Of a stretch of 64,000 nt of DNA, positions 37,947-48,776 are shown piece by piece. The DNA comes from Kitasatospora arboriphila (GTDB lineage Bacteria; Actinomycetota; Actinomycetes; Mycobacteriales; Mycobacteriaceae), in NCBI RefSeq assembly GCF_000717275.1, contig NZ_JNYV01000004.1, positions 372,001 through 436,000 on the forward strand, in the 5' to 3' direction. Made by a program: the position numbers and the translations under genes. Within the stretch, counting starts at the first letter, position 1. Every line of letters starts with the position of its first letter. The notes under the pieces are model-generated. The model was not told where the DNA came from. It ran no database searches and saw nothing but the letters and a program-made list of their open reading frames with translations.

Positions 37947-38686
37947 GGCGGTCCCTCGGTTCCCGACACCGCGCGGACCTCGAGCGCGTAGCCGATGCCG
38001 TGCACGGTCCGGATCCGAGACGAACCCACCTTCTTGCGGAGGGAACGGATGTGGCTGTCGACCGTGCGGGTCTCTCCGGCAGCGGGCCAGTGCCAGACCG
38101 CGTCGAGCAACTGTTCACGACTGAGCACGGCGCCGGGGTGGCGGACCAGGAACGCCAGGAGGTCGAACTCGGTGCGGGTGAGATGTACCTCTTGCCCTTC
38201 GACCGTCACCTGCCGGGCGGCCTCGTCGATGCGCAGACCGTCCCTCACCTCGTCGGCCGGATCCGCCGCTGCGGGCTCGGTGGCAGAGTCGGTAAACGGG
38301 CCGTAGCGTTCGGCACGTCGGAGCAGGGCGCGGGTGCGCGCCACGAGCTCGCGCATCGAGAACGGCTTGGCCAGGTAGTCGTCGGCGCCCACTCCCAGTC
38401 CGATGACGAGGTCGGTCTCGCCCGATCGGGCGGTGAGCATCAGTACGGGGGTCGCCGAATGCGCCTGGATGCGCCGGCAGACCTCGAGGCCGTCCATCCC
38501 CGGAAGCATCAGATCGAGGATCACCGCGTCCGGATTGGTGCTGCGATGAGCGTCGATCGCAGCAGGCCCCGTGTCGGCGGTGGTCACCGCGAAGCCCTCC
38601 GCGCCAAGGCGGTCCGCGATCGACTGACGGATCAGTGGCTCGTCGTCGACGACCAGCACCGATGGCCTCTGCGGGTGTGGGGTCAT
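37943..38686 (-). CDS. OmpR/PhoB family response regulator
   Basis: 247 residues. The receiver domain carries the acidic pair in VVDDEP near residue 13, the phosphoacceptor Asp58 in LDLMLPGMDG, Thr in LTAR and Lys in YLAKPF. After a linker (about 130-150) an OmpR-type winged helix follows, with LTRTEFDLLAFLVRHPG and the recognition region VDSHIRSLRKKVG. It is the first gene of the regulator-kinase-DUF4173 run on the minus strand. It is divergent from the ribosomal S10 operon, the two start codons being separated by 558 bases. Targets are unknown; autoregulation is common. Confidence 0.94.
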   Translation of the reverse strand: MTPHPQRPSVLVVDDEPLIRQSIADRLGAEGFAVTTADTGPAAIDAHRSTNPDAVILDLMLPGMDGLEVCRRIQAHSATPVLMLTARSGETDLVIGLGVGADDYLAKPFSMRELVARTRALLRRAERYGPFTDSATEPAAADPADEVRDGLRIDEAARQVTVEGQEVHLTRTEFDLLAFLVRHPGAVLSREQLLDAVWHWPAAGETRTVDSHIRSLRKKVGSSRIRTVHGIGYALEVRAVSGTEGPP

Positions 38687-38806
38687 GACTGCGACGGTAG
38701 TGCTCCGATGTCCGCACCCTGCGCAGATGTTGTGAAGAGTCTGCGAAGGTTTTGTGCGGAGAATGCGCGGTCGGGACGGCAGGGTCGTGACCTGGGCCGG
38801 GGCAAT

Positions 38807-38835
38807 TTGGACCTGGGCCGGATCTATTGCATACT
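38807..38835 (+). promoter_or_regulatory. Probable promoter of the S10 ribosomal operon
   Basis: TTGGAC at 38807-38812 and CATACT at 38830-38835, spaced by 17 bases, give a good sigma-70/SigA-like promoter. Transcription from here would produce a 5' leader of roughly 400 nt before rpsJ. No other gene is visible between 38687 and 39244. Confidence 0.55.
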
Positions 38836-39005
38836 TGTCGGGTTGCCTTGATCGGCAGCGCGGCCCTGTATGTCTGTCGTCTGAGCGTGCGAACGTCCAG
38901 ACCAGGTGGCAGGCCCCCGTCGATCAGAGAGCATCACCGGACGAACTAAGCGGTCACGAACTGGTTCGAGCTTCCGTTGTGGTGCACAACAAGCAAGTAC
39001 GACCC

Positions 39006-39117
39006 GCGTCCACCTGGACGCACACCGGCACCACGGGTTTCTGCGCATGCGCAGAGGTATGTGTAGCGATTGCGACACGCCCGACTGCGTGGACCGGACG
39101 GGCCTGCGGAAGCAGGC
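39006..39117 (+). promoter_or_regulatory. Structured 5' leader upstream of rpsJ
   Basis: Three perfect inverted repeats occur within 112 bases. GCGTCC/GGACGC is at 39006-39021 with a 4-base loop, CTGCGC/GCGCAG at 39041-39054, and GCCTGC/GCAGGC at 39102-39117 closing a GGAA (GNRA) tetraloop. A long structured leader is expected where ribosomal protein operons are autoregulated (L4 in Escherichia coli); the ligand here is unknown. Confidence 0.5.
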
Positions 39118-39244
39118 ACTGAACAACGACAGATGAACAGCGTCGATCACCACCGCAAGGTTCTGGTCACGGGGATGCGACTACACAGTTGCGTCGTTCG
39201 AGGTGTTCATCTGTGCAGCCGAAATTGACGGAAGAGGACACAGC

Positions 39245-39550
39245 GTGGCGGGACAAAAGATCCGCATCCGGCTCAAGGCCTACGACCATGAGGCGATCGA
39301 CGCGTCGGCGCGCAAGATCGTGGAGACCGTGACCCGTACGGGTGCACGTGTGGTCGGCCCTGTGCCGTTGCCCACCGAAAAGAACGTGTATTGCGTCATC
39401 CGCTCGCCGCACAAGTACAAGGACTCGCGCGAGCATTTCGAGATGCGTACACACAAGCGACTGATCGACATCCTCGACCCGACGCCGAAGACCGTTGACG
39501 CCTTGATGCGCATCGATCTGCCGGCGAGCGTCGACGTCAACATCCAGTGA
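39245..39550 (+). CDS. rpsJ: 30S ribosomal protein S10
   Basis: 101 residues, full length for uS10. It starts [19 protein letters not shown] and contains [11 protein letters not shown] and [19 protein letters not shown], the conserved loop that contacts 16S rRNA in the small-subunit head and that NusB/NusE antitermination uses. GTG start with GGAAGAGGA at eight bases. First gene of the S10 operon; its stop lies 17 bases before the chosen rplC start. Confidence 0.98.
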   Translation: MAGQKIRIRLKAYDHEAIDASARKIVETVTRTGARVVGPVPLPTEKNVYCVIRSPHKYKDSREHFEMRTHKRLIDILDPTPKTVDALMRIDLPASVDVNIQ

Positions 39551-39567
39551 GTGGCGGGAATCATCAG

Positions 39568-40218
39568 ATGACTCAAAGAAATGTGAAGGGAATCCTGGGC
39601 ACGAAGCTCGGGATGACCCAGGTCTTCGACGAAGACAACCGGGTGATCCCGGTGACCGTCGTCAAGGCCGGACCCAACGTGGTCACCCAGATCCGCACCG
39701 AAGAGACCGACGGTTACACCGCCGTGCAGCTCGCCTATGGTGCCATCGACCCGCGCAAGGTCACCAAGCCTGTCGCCGGCCAGTTCGCCAAGGCCGGGGT
39801 CACCCCGCGCAGGCACCTGACCGAGATCCGCGTCCACGACGTGTCCGACTACACCGTCGGACAGGAACTGACCGCCGAGATCTTCGCCGACGGAGCACTG
39901 GTCGACGTGACCGGCACCTCCAAGGGCAAGGGCTTCGCCGGTGTCATGAAGCGCCACGGCTTCAAGGGCCTGGGCGCCAGCCACGGCGTGCACCGCGTGC
40001 ACCGCGCTCCCGGTTCCATCGGTGGCTGCGCCACCCCCGGTCGCGTGTTCAAGGGCATGCGGATGGCCGGACGGATGGGCAACGACAAGGTCACCACTCA
40101 GAACCTCAAGGTTCACAAGGTGGATGCCGAATCAGGCCTGCTGCTGATCAAGGGAGCAATCCCCGGTCGCAAGGGCGCTGTTGTCATCGTTCGTGACGCA
40201 ATGAAGGGCGGTGCGTAG
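39568..40218 (+). CDS. rplC: 50S ribosomal protein L3
   Basis: 216 residues. It matches uL3 from [15 protein letters not shown] onward, with the central [19 protein letters not shown] extension that reaches the peptidyl transferase centre and [15 protein letters not shown]. The ATG at 39568 follows GGGAA at eight bases and agrees with family length. A GTG at 39547 overlapping the rpsJ stop would add seven residues and is a less likely alternative. Confidence 0.97.
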   Translation: MTQRNVKGILGTKLGMTQVFDEDNRVIPVTVVKAGPNVVTQIRTEETDGYTAVQLAYGAIDPRKVTKPVAGQFAKAGVTPRRHLTEIRVHDVSDYTVGQELTAEIFADGALVDVTGTSKGKGFAGVMKRHGFKGLGASHGVHRVHRAPGSIGGCATPGRVFKGMRMAGRMGNDKVTTQNLKVHKVDAESGLLLIKGAIPGRKGAVVIVRDAMKGGA

Positions 40219-40221
40219 CCG

Positions 40222-40893
40222 ATGAGTGTCAACACTGAAAAGCAGCAGACCCGCACGGTCGACGTGAAGGCCTTCGGTGGCAAGACCGACGGCACCGTCG
40301 AGTTGCCGGCCGAAATCTTCGATGCTCCGGCGAACATCTCGCTGATGCACCAGGTCGTCGTCGCGCAGCAGGGTGCCGCCCGTCAGGGCACGCACTCCAC
40401 CAAGACTCGTGCCGAGGTTCGCGGTGGTGGCGCAAAGCCGTACCGCCAGAAGGGAACCGGCCGGGCTCGTCAGGGTTCGACCCGGGCGCCGCAGTTCGTC
40501 GGTGGTGGAACCGTTCACGGACCACAGCCGCGTGACTACAGCCAGCGCACCCCCAAGAAGATGAAGGCCGCCGCCCTGCGCGGAGCCCTCTCGGACCGGG
40601 CCCGCAACGAGCGCATCCACGTGATCACCGAATTGGTCGCCGGACAGGATCCGTCGACCAAGACGGCTCGTCAGTTCCTCGCGGAACTGTCGGATCGCCG
40701 CAAGTTCCTGTTGGTCGTCGGACGTGAAGACGTCGCCGCATGGAAGAGCGTGCAGAACCTGCAGCATGTTCTGCCCATCGCACCCGATCAGCTGAACACC
40801 TACGACGTGCTCGATGCCGACGAGGTCGTGTTCAGCCGTGAGGCACTCGGCGTCTTCATCGACGGCGCCAAAAAAGATGAGAAGGAGGCCTGA
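40222..40893 (+). CDS. rplD: 50S ribosomal protein L4
   Basis: 223 residues, uL4 family. The tunnel-lining loop reads [24 protein letters not shown] near residue 65, and the core continues with [19 protein letters not shown]. It begins 3 bases after the rplC stop, so translation is coupled. L4 also acts as repressor of the S10 operon in Escherichia coli; whether it does so here through the leader is unknown. Confidence 0.98.
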   Translation: MSVNTEKQQTRTVDVKAFGGKTDGTVELPAEIFDAPANISLMHQVVVAQQGAARQGTHSTKTRAEVRGGGAKPYRQKGTGRARQGSTRAPQFVGGGTVHGPQPRDYSQRTPKKMKAAALRGALSDRARNERIHVITELVAGQDPSTKTARQFLAELSDRRKFLLVVGREDVAAWKSVQNLQHVLPIAPDQLNTYDVLDADEVVFSREALGVFIDGAKKDEKEA

Positions 40894-40898
40894 GAAAC

Positions 40899-41204
40899 AT
40901 GACAGTTCAGGCAAACCCCCGCGACATCATCCTGGCGCCGGTCATCTCCGAGAAGTCCTACGGACTGATCGAGGACAACGTGTACACGTTCTTCGTGCAT
41001 CCGGAGTCGAACAAGACCCAGATCAAGATCGCCATCGAAGAGATCTTCGGCGTGCAGGTCTCGAGCGTGAACACCGCCAACCGTCAGGGCAAGCGCAAGC
41101 GCACCCGCTTCGGCTACGGCAAGCGCAAGGACACCAAGCGCGCGATCGTGACACTGACCGCAGACAGCAAGCCCATCGAGATCTTCGGAGGCCCGGTCGG
41201 CTGA
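40899..41204 (+). CDS. rplW: 50S ribosomal protein L23
   Basis: 101 residues, uL23 family. It begins with [19 protein letters not shown] and has the conserved [15 protein letters not shown] stretch. It sits beside the peptide exit and forms the docking site for trigger factor and SRP. A strong AAGGAGG lies upstream, inside the end of rplD. Confidence 0.98.
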   Translation: MTVQANPRDIILAPVISEKSYGLIEDNVYTFFVHPESNKTQIKIAIEEIFGVQVSSVNTANRQGKRKRTRFGYGKRKDTKRAIVTLTADSKPIEIFGGPVG

Positions 41205-41247
41205 CGCCGCTCGGACTCCACCGAAGAAGTAGAGGACAAGAAGACTC

Positions 41248-42084
41248 ATGGCTATTCGTAAGTACAAGCCGACGACCCCCGGTCGTCGTGGCGCTTCCGG
41301 CGCGGACTTCTCCGAAGTCACTCGTGACACCCCGGAGAAGTCGCTGGTTCGTCCGCTGCATGGTCGCGGTGGACGAAATGCCCACGGCCGCATCACAACC
41401 CGTCACAAGGGTGGTGGCCACAAGCGTGCCTACCGTCTGATCGACTTCCGTCGCCACGACAAGGACGGCATCAACGCCAAGGTCGCTCACATCGAGTACG
41501 ACCCGAACCGCACTGCGCGGATCGCGTTGCTGCACTACGTCGACGGTGAGAAGCGGTACATCATCGCGCCCAAGGGACTCAAGCAACACGACGTGGTGGA
41601 AAGCGGTCCGACCGCCGACATCAAGCCGGGCAACAACCTCCCGATGCGCAACATCCCGACCGGTACCCAGATCCACGCTGTGGAGCTGCGTCCCGGTGGC
41701 GGCGCCAAGATGGCTCGTAGCGCCGGTGCCTCGATCCAGTTGCTCGGTAAGGAAGGCCCCTACGCCACGCTGCGTATGCCTTCCGGTGAAATCCGTCGTG
41801 TCGACGTGCGCTGCCGCGCCACCGTCGGCGAGGTCGGCAACGCCGAGCAGAGCAACATCAACTGGGGCAAGGCCGGCCGTATGCGTTGGAAGGGCAAGCG
41901 CCCGACCGTCCGTGGTGTCGTGATGAACCCGGTCGACCACCCGCACGGTGGCGGCGAGGGCAAGACCTCCGGTGGTCGCCACCCGGTCAGCCCGTGGGGT
42001 AAGCCCGAGGGCCGTACCCGCAAGAACAAGGCCAGCGACAAGCTGATCGTCCGTCGCCGGCGCACCGGCAAGAACAAGCGATAA
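41248..42084 (+). CDS. rplB: 50S ribosomal protein L2
   Basis: 278 residues, the usual length of uL2. Conserved segments: [31 protein letters not shown], and the C-terminal [14 protein letters not shown] with the His that lies close to the peptidyl transferase centre. The gap to rplW is 43 bases, the largest in the operon, and includes AGAGGACAAG before the ATG. Confidence 0.98.
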   Translation: MAIRKYKPTTPGRRGASGADFSEVTRDTPEKSLVRPLHGRGGRNAHGRITTRHKGGGHKRAYRLIDFRRHDKDGINAKVAHIEYDPNRTARIALLHYVDGEKRYIIAPKGLKQHDVVESGPTADIKPGNNLPMRNIPTGTQIHAVELRPGGGAKMARSAGASIQLLGKEGPYATLRMPSGEIRRVDVRCRATVGEVGNAEQSNINWGKAGRMRWKGKRPTVRGVVMNPVDHPHGGGEGKTSGGRHPVSPWGKPEGRTRKNKASDKLIVRRRRTGKNKR

Positions 42085-42101
42085 CAGGAGGGAGTTAGAG
42101 A

Positions 42102-42383
42102 ATGCCACGCAGCCTCAAGAAGGGCCCCTTCGTCGACGACCACCTGTTGAGCAAGGTCGACGTTCAGAACGAAAAGGGCACCAAGCAGGTCATCAAGACC
42201 TGGTCCCGTCGGTCCACCATCATTCCGGACTTCATCGGTCACACCTTCGCCGTCCACGACGGCCGCAAGCATGTACCGGTGTTCGTCTCGGAGTCCATGG
42301 TCGGTCACAAGCTCGGCGAGTTCGCGCCGACGCGCACCTTCAAGGGACACATCAAAGACGACCGGAAAGCGAAGCGTCGGTAG
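42102..42383 (+). CDS. rpsS: 30S ribosomal protein S19
   Basis: 93 residues, uS19. It starts [15 protein letters not shown] and contains the [25 protein letters not shown] core that contacts the small-subunit head and the A-site finger. AGGAGGGAG lies upstream. Its stop directly abuts the rplV start. Confidence 0.98.
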   Translation: MPRSLKKGPFVDDHLLSKVDVQNEKGTKQVIKTWSRRSTIIPDFIGHTFAVHDGRKHVPVFVSESMVGHKLGEFAPTRTFKGHIKDDRKAKRR

Positions 42384-43624
<1,241 letters not shown>

Positions 43625-43627
43625 GGC

Positions 43628-44044
43628 ATGTTGATCCCTCGTCGGGTCAAACACCGCAAGCAGCACCACCCCAGCCTGAAAGGTCAGGCCAAGGGCGGCA
43701 CCAAGGTGACGTTCGGTGACTACGGCATCCAGGCACTGGAGAGCGCGTACATCACCAACCGTCAGATCGAGTCAGCTCGTATCGCGATCAACCGGCACAT
43801 CAAGCGTGGCGGCAAGGTGTGGATCAACATCTTCCCCGACCGCCCGTTGACGAAGAAGCCCGCCGAGACCCGCATGGGTTCCGGTAAGGGTTCGCCCGAG
43901 TGGTGGGTCGCGCCGGTCAAGCCGGGTCGCGTGCTGTTCGAGATGAGCTACCCCAATGAGGAGACCGCTCGCGAGGCCCTGCGTCGCGCGCAGCACAAGC
44001 TCCCGATCAAGACCCGCATCGTGACCAGGGAGGAGCAGTTCTGA
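43628..44044 (+). CDS. rplP: 50S ribosomal protein L16
   Basis: 138 residues, uL16. It starts [15 protein letters not shown] and contains [15 protein letters not shown] and [20 protein letters not shown] segments; the latter loop approaches the A-site tRNA elbow and the CCA end. It follows rpsC by 3 bases and its stop overlaps the rpmC ATG by one base. Confidence 0.98.
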   Translation: MLIPRRVKHRKQHHPSLKGQAKGGTKVTFGDYGIQALESAYITNRQIESARIAINRHIKRGGKVWINIFPDRPLTKKPAETRMGSGKGSPEWWVAPVKPGRVLFEMSYPNEETAREALRRAQHKLPIKTRIVTREEQF

Positions 44045-44286
44045 TGTCTGTCGGAATCGCCGCCGCCGAGCTCCGCGAGCTCAGTGACGAAGAACTGGTC
44101 GAACGTTTGCGTGAGTCGAAGGAAGAGCTGTTCAACCTTCGGTTCCAGATGGCCACCGGTCAGCTCGACAACAACCGCCGGCTGCGTACCGTGCGTCGCG
44201 AGATCGCGCGCGTGTACACCGTCATGCGGGAGCGCGAGCTCGGCCTGGCCTCAGGACCCGAAGCCGAGAGCGGTGACGACGCATGA
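44044..44286 (+). CDS. rpmC: 50S ribosomal protein L29
   Basis: 80 residues, uL29. A two-helix protein with [21 protein letters not shown] and the conserved [15 protein letters not shown] core followed by an [10 protein letters not shown] helix. It sits near the tunnel exit next to L23. The C-terminus has an acidic extension. It overlaps rplP by 1 base and rpsQ by 4 bases. Confidence 0.97.
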   Translation: MSVGIAAAELRELSDEELVERLRESKEELFNLRFQMATGQLDNNRRLRTVRREIARVYTVMRERELGLASGPEAESGDDA

Positions 44287-44576
44287 GCGAGGACCAAAAA
44301 GTGACTGAAACGTCCACCACCGAGGAGCGTGCACGCCGCAAAGAGCGGATCGGGTACGTCGTCTCGGACAAGATGCAGAAGACCATCGTGGTCGAGCTGG
44401 AAGATCGTGTGAAGCACCCGCTTTACGGCAAGATCATCCGCACCACCAGCAAGGTCAAGGCTCACGACGAGAACGAGACCGCCGGCATCGGCGACCGCGT
44501 TCGCCTGATGGAGACCCGCCCGACCAGTGCCACCAAGCGCTGGCGTCTGGTCGAGGTCCTCGAGAAGGCCAAGTAA
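44283..44576 (+). CDS. rpsQ: 30S ribosomal protein S17
   Basis: 97 residues, uS17. An OB-fold with [21 protein letters not shown], the [19 protein letters not shown] core and the end [20 protein letters not shown] primary 16S rRNA binder needed for early subunit assembly. ATGA overlap with rpmC. It is the last gene of the operon; a strong terminator follows within 20 bases. Confidence 0.98.
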   Translation: MSEDQKVTETSTTEERARRKERIGYVVSDKMQKTIVVELEDRVKHPLYGKIIRTTSKVKAHDENETAGIGDRVRLMETRPTSATKRWRLVEVLEKAK

Positions 44577-44593
44577 GCCAAGCAGTTTCACGA

Positions 44594-44630
44594 AAGCGGC
44601 CCGTCCCCTTGTTGGGGCGGGCCGCTTTTG
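44594..44630 (+). terminator. Rho-independent terminator of the S10 operon
   Basis: A GC-rich stem (AAGCGGCCCGTCCCC / GGGGCGGGCCGCTT with one bulged T), a 4-5 base loop and a following TTTT. It closes the S10 operon after rpsQ, so rplN and the spc operon are not directly attached here. Confidence 0.92.
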
Positions 44631-44765
44631 GTTGCTTGTTCACCGACAACGTCCCCGTGCCGGTGTGCCGGGGGAGTAGTGCCCTCCGTGCATGTCGACG
44701 GGGCCGTTGTTGGTGGGTTTGCGGGGGCGTTGAGAAGCGAGCCAACGCCCACGTGCATGCCCCAC

Positions 44766-44810
44766 GCCCGTGTTTGAACAGGGGCGCGACGCTCAGAAGC
44801 GGGCGCGACC
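44766..44810. repeat. Imperfect direct repeat, left edge of the nuclease/ATPase cassette
   Basis: About 45 bases starting GCCCGTGTTTGAACAGGGGC. The same element, imperfect, occurs at 49863-49904 in the same orientation. GAACAGGGGCGC is identical in both (44776-44787 and 49873-49884), and the ends share a GGGCG stem. The pair lies just outside the first and last genes of the cassette. It may be an insertion footprint or a dispersed intergenic repeat. Confidence 0.65.
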
Positions 44811-44814
44811 CCCG

Positions 44815-47800
44815 TTACTGCCTGCTGAGCGCGAGCACTTCTTCATCTGACAGCGGTGACGACGGGTGGTAGCTCAGACAAAGGGGCGTGTTCACCTTCT
44901 GGAAAGTGCCACCGTCTGGTGCTACGTAGAACTCTCCGGTACCGAGTCGTCCGATGTCGGTGATCCGGGTTCCCTTGGCGGCAGCCATGTCAGCGGCCGC
45001 GGCGATCTGTGCTGGACTGCTGAGTCTGCCGAAAAACTGCGTGGACGCATTGCCGACGATTTTGTTGTCAACCCCCTTGGGGGACTGGGTTGCAAACACC
45101 AGGCCCAGACCGTACTTCCGGGCCTGTGATGCCAGAGCGATCGTGCTCTGTGTGCAGGTGGTTACGCGGCCTGCCGGAACGAGAGTCTGTGCCTCGTCCA
45201 TGACGAACAACGCGCCCAATGGTCGATTGCCCGCCGGGTTTTTCTTGATCCAAGCGAACAGCGCCAACTCGAGCTGATTCACAAAACTTTGTCGTTGTGT
45301 TTCGTCGGGAATCCCGATGAGGCTGATGACTGAGATGCGCGCGCGTTTTCCTGACGCCGGTGTCAGCAACACCGCAGGGTCGACGGCGGTGCCCTCGCCG
45401 CCCAGCATTGGATTGTTGATCATCGCCGCCCGCAAGTGCTCTGCCATCGGCTGAGCCAGTTTGGCGGCGCCGGTAAGAGTACTCATGTCGTCGGTGAAGT
45501 CTGCCAGGAACTCGACATAGGTCGACAGCGAGCCACTGGACTGTTGCCCGTATTGCGCCATGGACTCACGGAGGACTGCCTCTTGGAGTTTGCCCCTGGC
45601 GCCGCCAACACCTGCGTGCGTCTTCAGCGCTGACACGGCCGCTTCCACTGCGAGTTCGAACTCGTCGGGGTTGTCACGTACGGCGGCGAAGTCGGGCAGG
45701 GGTTGAAAACTCAACGGCCGCCCCGATGTTCGTCGCGGCGTCCAGATGACGGTTTCGACGCTCGCGGCGTACTCAGCTGCCTTGGCCGCGTCGTCGCCGG
45801 TCCAACCGGCGGGCGGGTCGGGCCACGCGGTACCGAGTCTGGCGAGGTCGTTGTTCGGATCCAATACGATTGCCGAAACGCCGTGGAGTGCGCACTCTTC
45901 GATGAGTCGCCTGATCATCACTGTCTTGCCTGACCCAGATCCGGCAAAGATGACTGTGTGCTTGCGAAGTGCTTCGAGGTCGACTGTCGCTTCTCGACCT
46001 GACCGCGCGACGCCAAGCCGAATACTTGTGGAAACCGGCGCGACAGGCGTTTCGGCCGCAGGTTCGTCTTCGGCCGATTGATCGCGGACGACAGGGATCT
46101 CGGTGGTTGTTTCAGCAGGTGCCTCAGGAGTCGGCGGAGCGGGATGCCTCTGCTGATCGTGTGAAGGTGATTCGGCTGCGACGGTTTCCGGAGCATGCCG
46201 TTCCGGCACGGTGCCAGCGGGCACGGACAACGTTGTCGCCGCGACCATATGAGGTTCGCTCCCCGCGTCGCCGAGGGCAGTACTGAGAATCTCGATGTCG
46301 TGGGCAGGGCGGCGCTCGCGCAGCCAGGTGTCGAAGCCGACCGGCGACTTCTTTGTCATCTCGTTGAGAGCGCTGAGTTTTGCGATGTCATCTGATGACA
46401 ACGCGAGCACCTCGCCGCCGTTGGCGGTGAACTCGTTGACCATGTCTGCGGTCAGTTGCCCGCTAGGCCAATCGTTATTGCGCAGTACGAACAACTGCCG
46501 GCGCGGAACGGACGCGGACAGTCCCGCGTGGATCGCGGCATGGCGCAGACGCGACTGGACCGAACGAGCGTTGGTTGCGGCGATCGCACGGAATGCCCAG
46601 TGCTGTTCATCGTCGGTGTCGGAGTCCAGGGTCTGGCGTAGTCGGGCATGGAGCCTGAACCCTCCGCCGATGTGGTCGAGTGTCAGAGCGTCAGAACCGG
46701 ATTCGACGATCCACGCTCGCAAACCTGCGTTCAGCAAGACTGGAATTACATCATCTTCCTTCTTCGGGTCCAGTGCGGGTGCGGTGAGTGCGTTGCTGAT
46801 GTGGCGCTGATAAGTCTCATCGAAATCGGCGGCAGGTCGCTTGTCCGCGTCGATGGTTTTCGGCATTGACGGAGCATTGGTGACGCTTGCCGGCTGGTCG
46901 ACCAGCGACTCGAGTTCCGTTGCTTCGTCGGCGTCGAGGCAGTCATTGATGTGTCGGTCTACTCGCTTGATCAGCAGTCGGGCATTGAGTTGCGACGCTG
47001 CGGCGAACGCCTCGTCCTTGACAGGCCAGGTCGGGTAGGGCGGCGTGAACCCCGAAGACGCAAAGGCTTTTGTTAGTCGCCGTTCGACAAGCGTGCGAGC
47101 AAGGGTGCCGCTTGGGAGCCCTTCGAGCCTGAAGTTGGCCCGGAATCGGTCGGGCACCGATGCAGTTGCACGTGTTTCTATGACCGTCCAAACGGACGGT
47201 AGGCACGAAACTACACACACAGTGCGGAGAAGCACTTCACGTACAGACATCAGGCCATGGGCCAATAGGTCGACCACGGTATTGGCGTAGGAGTCGGAAC
47301 TACCTTCAACGTCGGTTCCGGATTGAGCCTGAGCGATCAGGGTGTCGATCTGGTCGATGGCGAGGACCGTCGGCCCGGTTGCTGACATGAATTCCGAGAT
47401 GGCGCGAACGGTTTGATCGTGCGGCAACGCCCGCGGCGGCAGGTGCCACGCGGCACGTTCAGCTGGGTCAATCTCTTGAATGTTGTTCTCGAGGTACGCG
47501 ATACCAAGGTCATTCAGGCGTGAATCCGGTGCTGCGGTCAGCACCAGCGCCCGCAGGATTGCGTGATGGCCGCGGATCAGCGCAGGCAGAGGCTTACGAA
47601 GACCGTTGACGAACTCATCGAGCACCTCTGGGGTGACAGTGGTCTCGCCAGAAATTGCACGACGTCCAGCGCGTGTGGTGGCAGCCAGGTCGGCGAGACG
47701 CCGCATCACCTCGTGGAGTTGAGTCTTGTCCACCGGCGGGTTGATCTGTCGATTCAGCGAATCGAGCACGGAGCTGAGCAGAGTTCGCCAAAAGTCACTC

Positions 47801-48099
47801 GGGTCAAGCAGATCGAGCATGACGAAGTATCCCTGCTGCTTCTGCACGTATTCGCGAAGCTCGCCCAGGAGGTGTGTTTTGCCCGTCCCGGCCGGCCCCT
47901 GCAGTACTACTCCGAGTGGGCTCGGGCCGCGACTGTCCCTCGCGTCGGCGATGGCGCGTTCGATAACTCTCCATGCGTTGGCATGGAGGCCGTCAACGTG
48001 GATGTCATTGTGAGATATCCACACGTCGTCTCGGGTGTAGGCGGAGTTCGAGAAACCGCTCCGTGCGGTTGCAAGGGCTTCGAGCGGGGATGTCGTCAC
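44815..48099 (-). CDS. Dual P-loop ATPase: AAA/STAND-like domain plus HerA/FtsK-like domain
   Basis: 1094 residues. The N-terminal ATPase has Walker A GPAGTGKT at 68-75 and Walker B LAIDQID at about 246-252, like AAA ATPases of the STAND/ORC type. A middle region (about 420-640) contains winged-helix-like and PD-(D/E)XK/restriction-like helical patterns I cannot assign. A Pro/Ala/Thr-rich disordered linker spans about 640-690. The C-terminal domain has a second Walker A (GSGSGKT near 720), a PNNDLARLG segment and Walker B FVMDEAQT near 965, plus FATQSPKGVDNKIVGN. This arrangement is characteristic of HerA/FtsK-type DNA-pumping ATPases. GTGA overlap with the upstream winged-helix gene. DNA translocation linked to the neighbouring nuclease is the likely role (inference). 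Codon use is visibly less GC-biased than in the flanks. Confidence 0.88.
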   Translation of the reverse strand: MTTSPLEALATARSGFSNSAYTRDDVWISHNDIHVDGLHANAWRVIERAIADARDSRGPSPLGVVLQGPAGTGKTHLLGELREYVQKQQGYFVMLDLLDPSDFWRTLLSSVLDSLNRQINPPVDKTQLHEVMRRLADLAATTRAGRRAISGETTVTPEVLDEFVNGLRKPLPALIRGHHAILRALVLTAAPDSRLNDLGIAYLENNIQEIDPAERAAWHLPPRALPHDQTVRAISEFMSATGPTVLAIDQIDTLIAQAQSGTDVEGSSDSYANTVVDLLAHGLMSVREVLLRTVCVVSCLPSVWTVIETRATASVPDRFRANFRLEGLPSGTLARTLVERRLTKAFASSGFTPPYPTWPVKDEAFAAASQLNARLLIKRVDRHINDCLDADEATELESLVDQPASVTNAPSMPKTIDADKRPAADFDETYQRHISNALTAPALDPKKEDDVIPVLLNAGLRAWIVESGSDALTLDHIGGGFRLHARLRQTLDSDTDDEQHWAFRAIAATNARSVQSRLRHAAIHAGLSASVPRRQLFVLRNNDWPSGQLTADMVNEFTANGGEVLALSSDDIAKLSALNEMTKKSPVGFDTWLRERRPAHDIEILSTALGDAGSEPHMVAATTLSVPAGTVPERHAPETVAAESPSHDQQRHPAPPTPEAPAETTTEIPVVRDQSAEDEPAAETPVAPVSTSIRLGVARSGREATVDLEALRKHTVIFAGSGSGKTVMIRRLIEECALHGVSAIVLDPNNDLARLGTAWPDPPAGWTGDDAAKAAEYAASVETVIWTPRRTSGRPLSFQPLPDFAAVRDNPDEFELAVEAAVSALKTHAGVGGARGKLQEAVLRESMAQYGQQSSGSLSTYVEFLADFTDDMSTLTGAAKLAQPMAEHLRAAMINNPMLGGEGTAVDPAVLLTPASGKRARISVISLIGIPDETQRQSFVNQLELALFAWIKKNPAGNRPLGALFVMDEAQTLVPAGRVTTCTQSTIALASQARKYGLGLVFATQSPKGVDNKIVGNASTQFFGRLSSPAQIAAAADMAAAKGTRITDIGRLGTGEFYVAPDGGTFQKVNTPLCLSYHPSSPLSDEEVLALSRQ

Positions 48100-48776
48100 A
48101 CGGGCTCCACATAGATGAGGTGTTTGTTCTGACCGCCGATTGACACCGCAGCGGCGCGATCGTCCGGAGTGAGCGATTTCTGGTTCTCTTCAGGGATCAG
48201 CGTGATTCCCGGTCGGGTGTAAAGCGATATCAGGGCCGCGTCGAGGTCGGACCGATCGACCTCGCTCAGTACCGGACGTAGTCGGCGGAGAGACACCCAT
48301 GCACCTGGCTTGACTGCCAGAGATCGATACGCATCGATGACCTGTGCCTCGACATCGTTTGCCAAATCGTCCGACCCCGATGGAATCGGCGTCGTCTGAA
48401 CAGTGTTATCGACCGCCCCGACGGCTTCAGTTGCCGGCACAAAAACATCCGCCAGCCGGAGATTCTCGCGAGCAAAGTGGCGACCCAGACCGGCCAGCAC
48501 AGTGAAGAGCGCCTTGCCTTGGGGAGTAGTACCCGCCGGCGGTTGTGCCCCGAGTAGTTCGTTGGCCTGGGCCCACCCCCGGTCCGACAGGGAATGCCGG
48601 TGGGGCACCTTGGAAGTGTCGCTGTCAATCAAACCCAGGCTGTTGAGTTTACGGCGGGAGTCGGCGCGGAGTTCTGGTCCCCGTTCTTTGATCTCTTTAT
48701 TGGTGAGAGCGTCGGCCTCGGCCATCAGGACAAATAGGACAATCATCTCCGTACCAGTGAGGTCCGAAGTGGTCAC
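48096..48776 (-). CDS. Winged-helix protein of the nuclease/ATPase cassette
   Basis: 226 residues, function not recognised. Residues 1-75 look like a winged helix: ALTNKEIKERG, RRKLNSLGLID and a LSDRGWAQA wing. Residues 150-226 form a second similar unit, with PGAWVSLRRLRPVLS, LDAALISLYTRPGITLIPEE and a final beta hairpin. Between them is a variable acidic linker. Such tandem winged helices can bind DNA or act as adaptors between an ATPase and a nuclease. GTG start with AAAAGGAG at seven bases; 4-base overlaps with both neighbours make a three-gene, co-translated unit. Confidence 0.75.
   Translation of the reverse strand: MTTSDLTGTEMIVLFVLMAEADALTNKEIKERGPELRADSRRKLNSLGLIDSDTSKVPHRHSLSDRGWAQANELLGAQPPAGTTPQGKALFTVLAGLGRHFARENLRLADVFVPATEAVGAVDNTVQTTPIPSGSDDLANDVEAQVIDAYRSLAVKPGAWVSLRRLRPVLSEVDRSDLDAALISLYTRPGITLIPEENQKSLTPDDRAAAVSIGGQNKHLIYVEPV

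Noticed and set aside
38754..39122. Small open frames in the rpsJ leader
   Set aside because: No RBS or homology; the region is better explained as promoter and structured leader.
44577..44814. Possible extra gene between rpsQ and the ATPase gene
   Set aside because: Only the terminator and the flanking repeat are recognisable; the open frame at 44609 has no start signal or family match.
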